Source: DATKMS01 sp041497995
Lineage (GTDB): Bacteria; Desulfobacterota; Binatia; HRBIN30
NCBI GenBank assembly: GCA_041497995.1
Contig: JBGQHM010000416.1
Location: 1-5,918, forward strand
Direction: 5' to 3'
Length of the DNA stretch: 5,918 nt
Shown in pieces: positions 5,397-5,918 of the stretch. Within the stretch, counting starts at the first letter, position 1, and each line of letters begins with the position of its first letter. A program made the translations under genes and the position numbers. The notes below the pieces were generated by a model. That model was not told the DNA's origin. It did no database searches and worked only from the letters and a program-made list of their open reading frames with translations.

Positions 5397-5687
5397 ATGC
5401 GTGCGGTCGGCTTGAAGACGCTGAAAAACAAACTGAGCGAGTACGTTCGGCTGGCCGCTGGCGGCGAGACCGTTCTCGTCACCGATCGCGACCGAGTGGT
5501 GGCGGAACTTGTGCCGCCGCAGAGCGGGCGTGCCGATCTCCTGGGTGACGCACAACTCGCTGACGCCGTGCGTCGCGGGTGGCTGCGGCCGCCGCTACTC
5601 CCGGGGACTGGTGCCCCGCCCCGCGCGGCGGTGGCCAAGCTCGCCGACCTCTTGTGTGAGCTGGCGTCAGACCGCACCGATCGATGA
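5397..5687 (+). CDS. Type II antitoxin, Phd/YefM (prevent-host-death) family
   Basis: This 96-residue protein has the classic Phd/YefM N-terminal fold at about residues 3-40: 'VGLKTLKNKLSEYVRL' followed by 'GGETVLVTDRDRVVAELVP'. This is the dimerising, DNA-binding half. The C-terminal half ('LLGDAQLADAVRRGWLRPPL', then a Pro-rich stretch and a final helix) should wrap and block the toxin. The ATG at 5397 is preferred; an in-frame TTG at 5388 would add only three residues and has no better ribosome site. No Shine-Dalgarno is seen, which fits the leaderless start suggested by the promoter spacing. The TGA stop overlaps the toxin ATG (ATGA), so the pair is translationally coupled and probably autoregulated. 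Chromosomal modules of this kind pair Phd-like antitoxins with PIN toxins; naming as VapB would be by partner only. Confidence 0.92.
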   Translation: MRAVGLKTLKNKLSEYVRLAAGGETVLVTDRDRVVAELVPPQSGRADLLGDAQLADAVRRGWLRPPLLPGTGAPPRAAVAKLADLLCELASDRTDR

Positions 5688-5918
5688 TTTACCTCGATAC
5701 CTCGGTCGCGCTCGCGCAGCTACTCGCCGAAGACGTCACCCCGCCACCCGAGCTGTGGGACGAGACGCTCGTGTCGAGCCGCTTGCTGGAGTACGAAGTG
5801 TGGATTCGGATTCATGCGCGACGCCTCGAGTCGTCCCACGGCGGCCCCGTCCGTGAGCTGATCGGGCGCGTCGCATTGCTCGAGCTCGCCCCGCAGGTGC
5901 TGTCACGCGCACTGGAAT
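5684..5918 (+). CDS. PIN-domain toxin, VapC-like, N-terminal fragment
   Basis: Starting at the ATG that overlaps the antitoxin stop, 78 codons are visible before the right edge. The protein opens MIYLDTSVALAQLL, the typical VapC first strand with the metal-binding Asp at residue 5. 'LVSSRLLEYEVW' (29-40) follows, carrying the second acidic position of the PIN active site (E36 or E38). VapC proteins are usually about 130 residues, so roughly the last 50, including the remaining catalytic acids, lie outside the window. The expected activity is Mg-dependent RNA cleavage, held in check by the antitoxin encoded just upstream. The target RNA cannot be told from sequence. The frame is intact as far as seen. 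Confidence 0.92.
   Translation, partial: MIYLDTSVALAQLLAEDVTPPPELWDETLVSSRLLEYEVWIRIHARRLESSHGGPVRELIGRVALLELAPQVLSRALE

Noticed and set aside
5048..5677. Minus-strand open frame of 209 codons across the radical SAM end and the antitoxin
   Set aside because: It overlaps two well-supported genes on the other strand, and its Ser/Arg/Ala-rich protein shows no domain.
1..5918. CRISPR array, insertion sequence or rRNA/tRNA genes
   Set aside because: No evenly spaced direct repeats, transposase motifs, terminal inverted repeats or RNA gene signatures were seen; the only recurrent DNA is the FG-GAP coding motif.

Overview
The window is a high-GC stretch of bacterial chromosome, coding on both strands, that uses TGA, TAG and TAA as ordinary stops. 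The gene mix points to an environmental Gram-negative from a lineage such as Acidobacteriota, Planctomycetota or Myxococcota: a secreted FG-GAP/UnbV propeller protein, an exosortase-type polysaccharide deacetylase, a PaaK/CapK-like ligase and a chromosomal toxin-antitoxin pair. This is inferred from gene content only; no marker gene is present to fix the taxon.

Left block (1-3880, all minus strand, read right to left). First comes a PaaK/CapK-like adenylate-forming ligase (2456-3880). After a 45-bp gap comes an exported FG-GAP protein with an NTF2-like front domain (728-2410), which stops at a TGA. The same frame then continues without interruption through a last FG-GAP repeat and a complete ASPIC/UnbV domain (140-727). 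After 32 bp the first 35 codons of a NodB-type polysaccharide deacetylase (1-107) run off the left edge. Tight same-strand spacing suggests one operon. Ligases of this kind and such deacetylases often sit in exopolysaccharide loci, so a cell-surface or secreted-polymer role is a reasonable guess.

Middle (3881-5186). A 145-bp divergent spacer with a sigma70-like promoter separates the ligase from a plus-strand radical SAM enzyme (4026-5186). That enzyme clearly belongs to the ThiH/HydG/NosL group (CX3CX2C cluster plus a BATS-type C-terminal half). A ThiH/NosL-like enzyme facing an adenylating ligase recalls routes in which a radical SAM enzyme makes a small aromatic acid that the ligase then activates. 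Here that is only a hypothesis.

Right block (5187-5918). After a 210-bp spacer comes a Phd/YefM-type antitoxin (5397-5687) overlapping by ATGA the start of a VapC-like PIN-domain toxin (5684 to the right edge). The antitoxin promoter has a palindrome in its spacer and appears to start transcription at the start codon.

Most unusual point: the in-frame TGA at 728-730 is followed on the mRNA by a hairpin with a 6-bp upper stem and a GGUC tetraloop beginning 22 nt after the UGA. This resembles the bacterial SECIS layout (E. coli fdhF). The gene could therefore be an unrecognised selenoprotein, or a gene broken by a single-base nonsense change.
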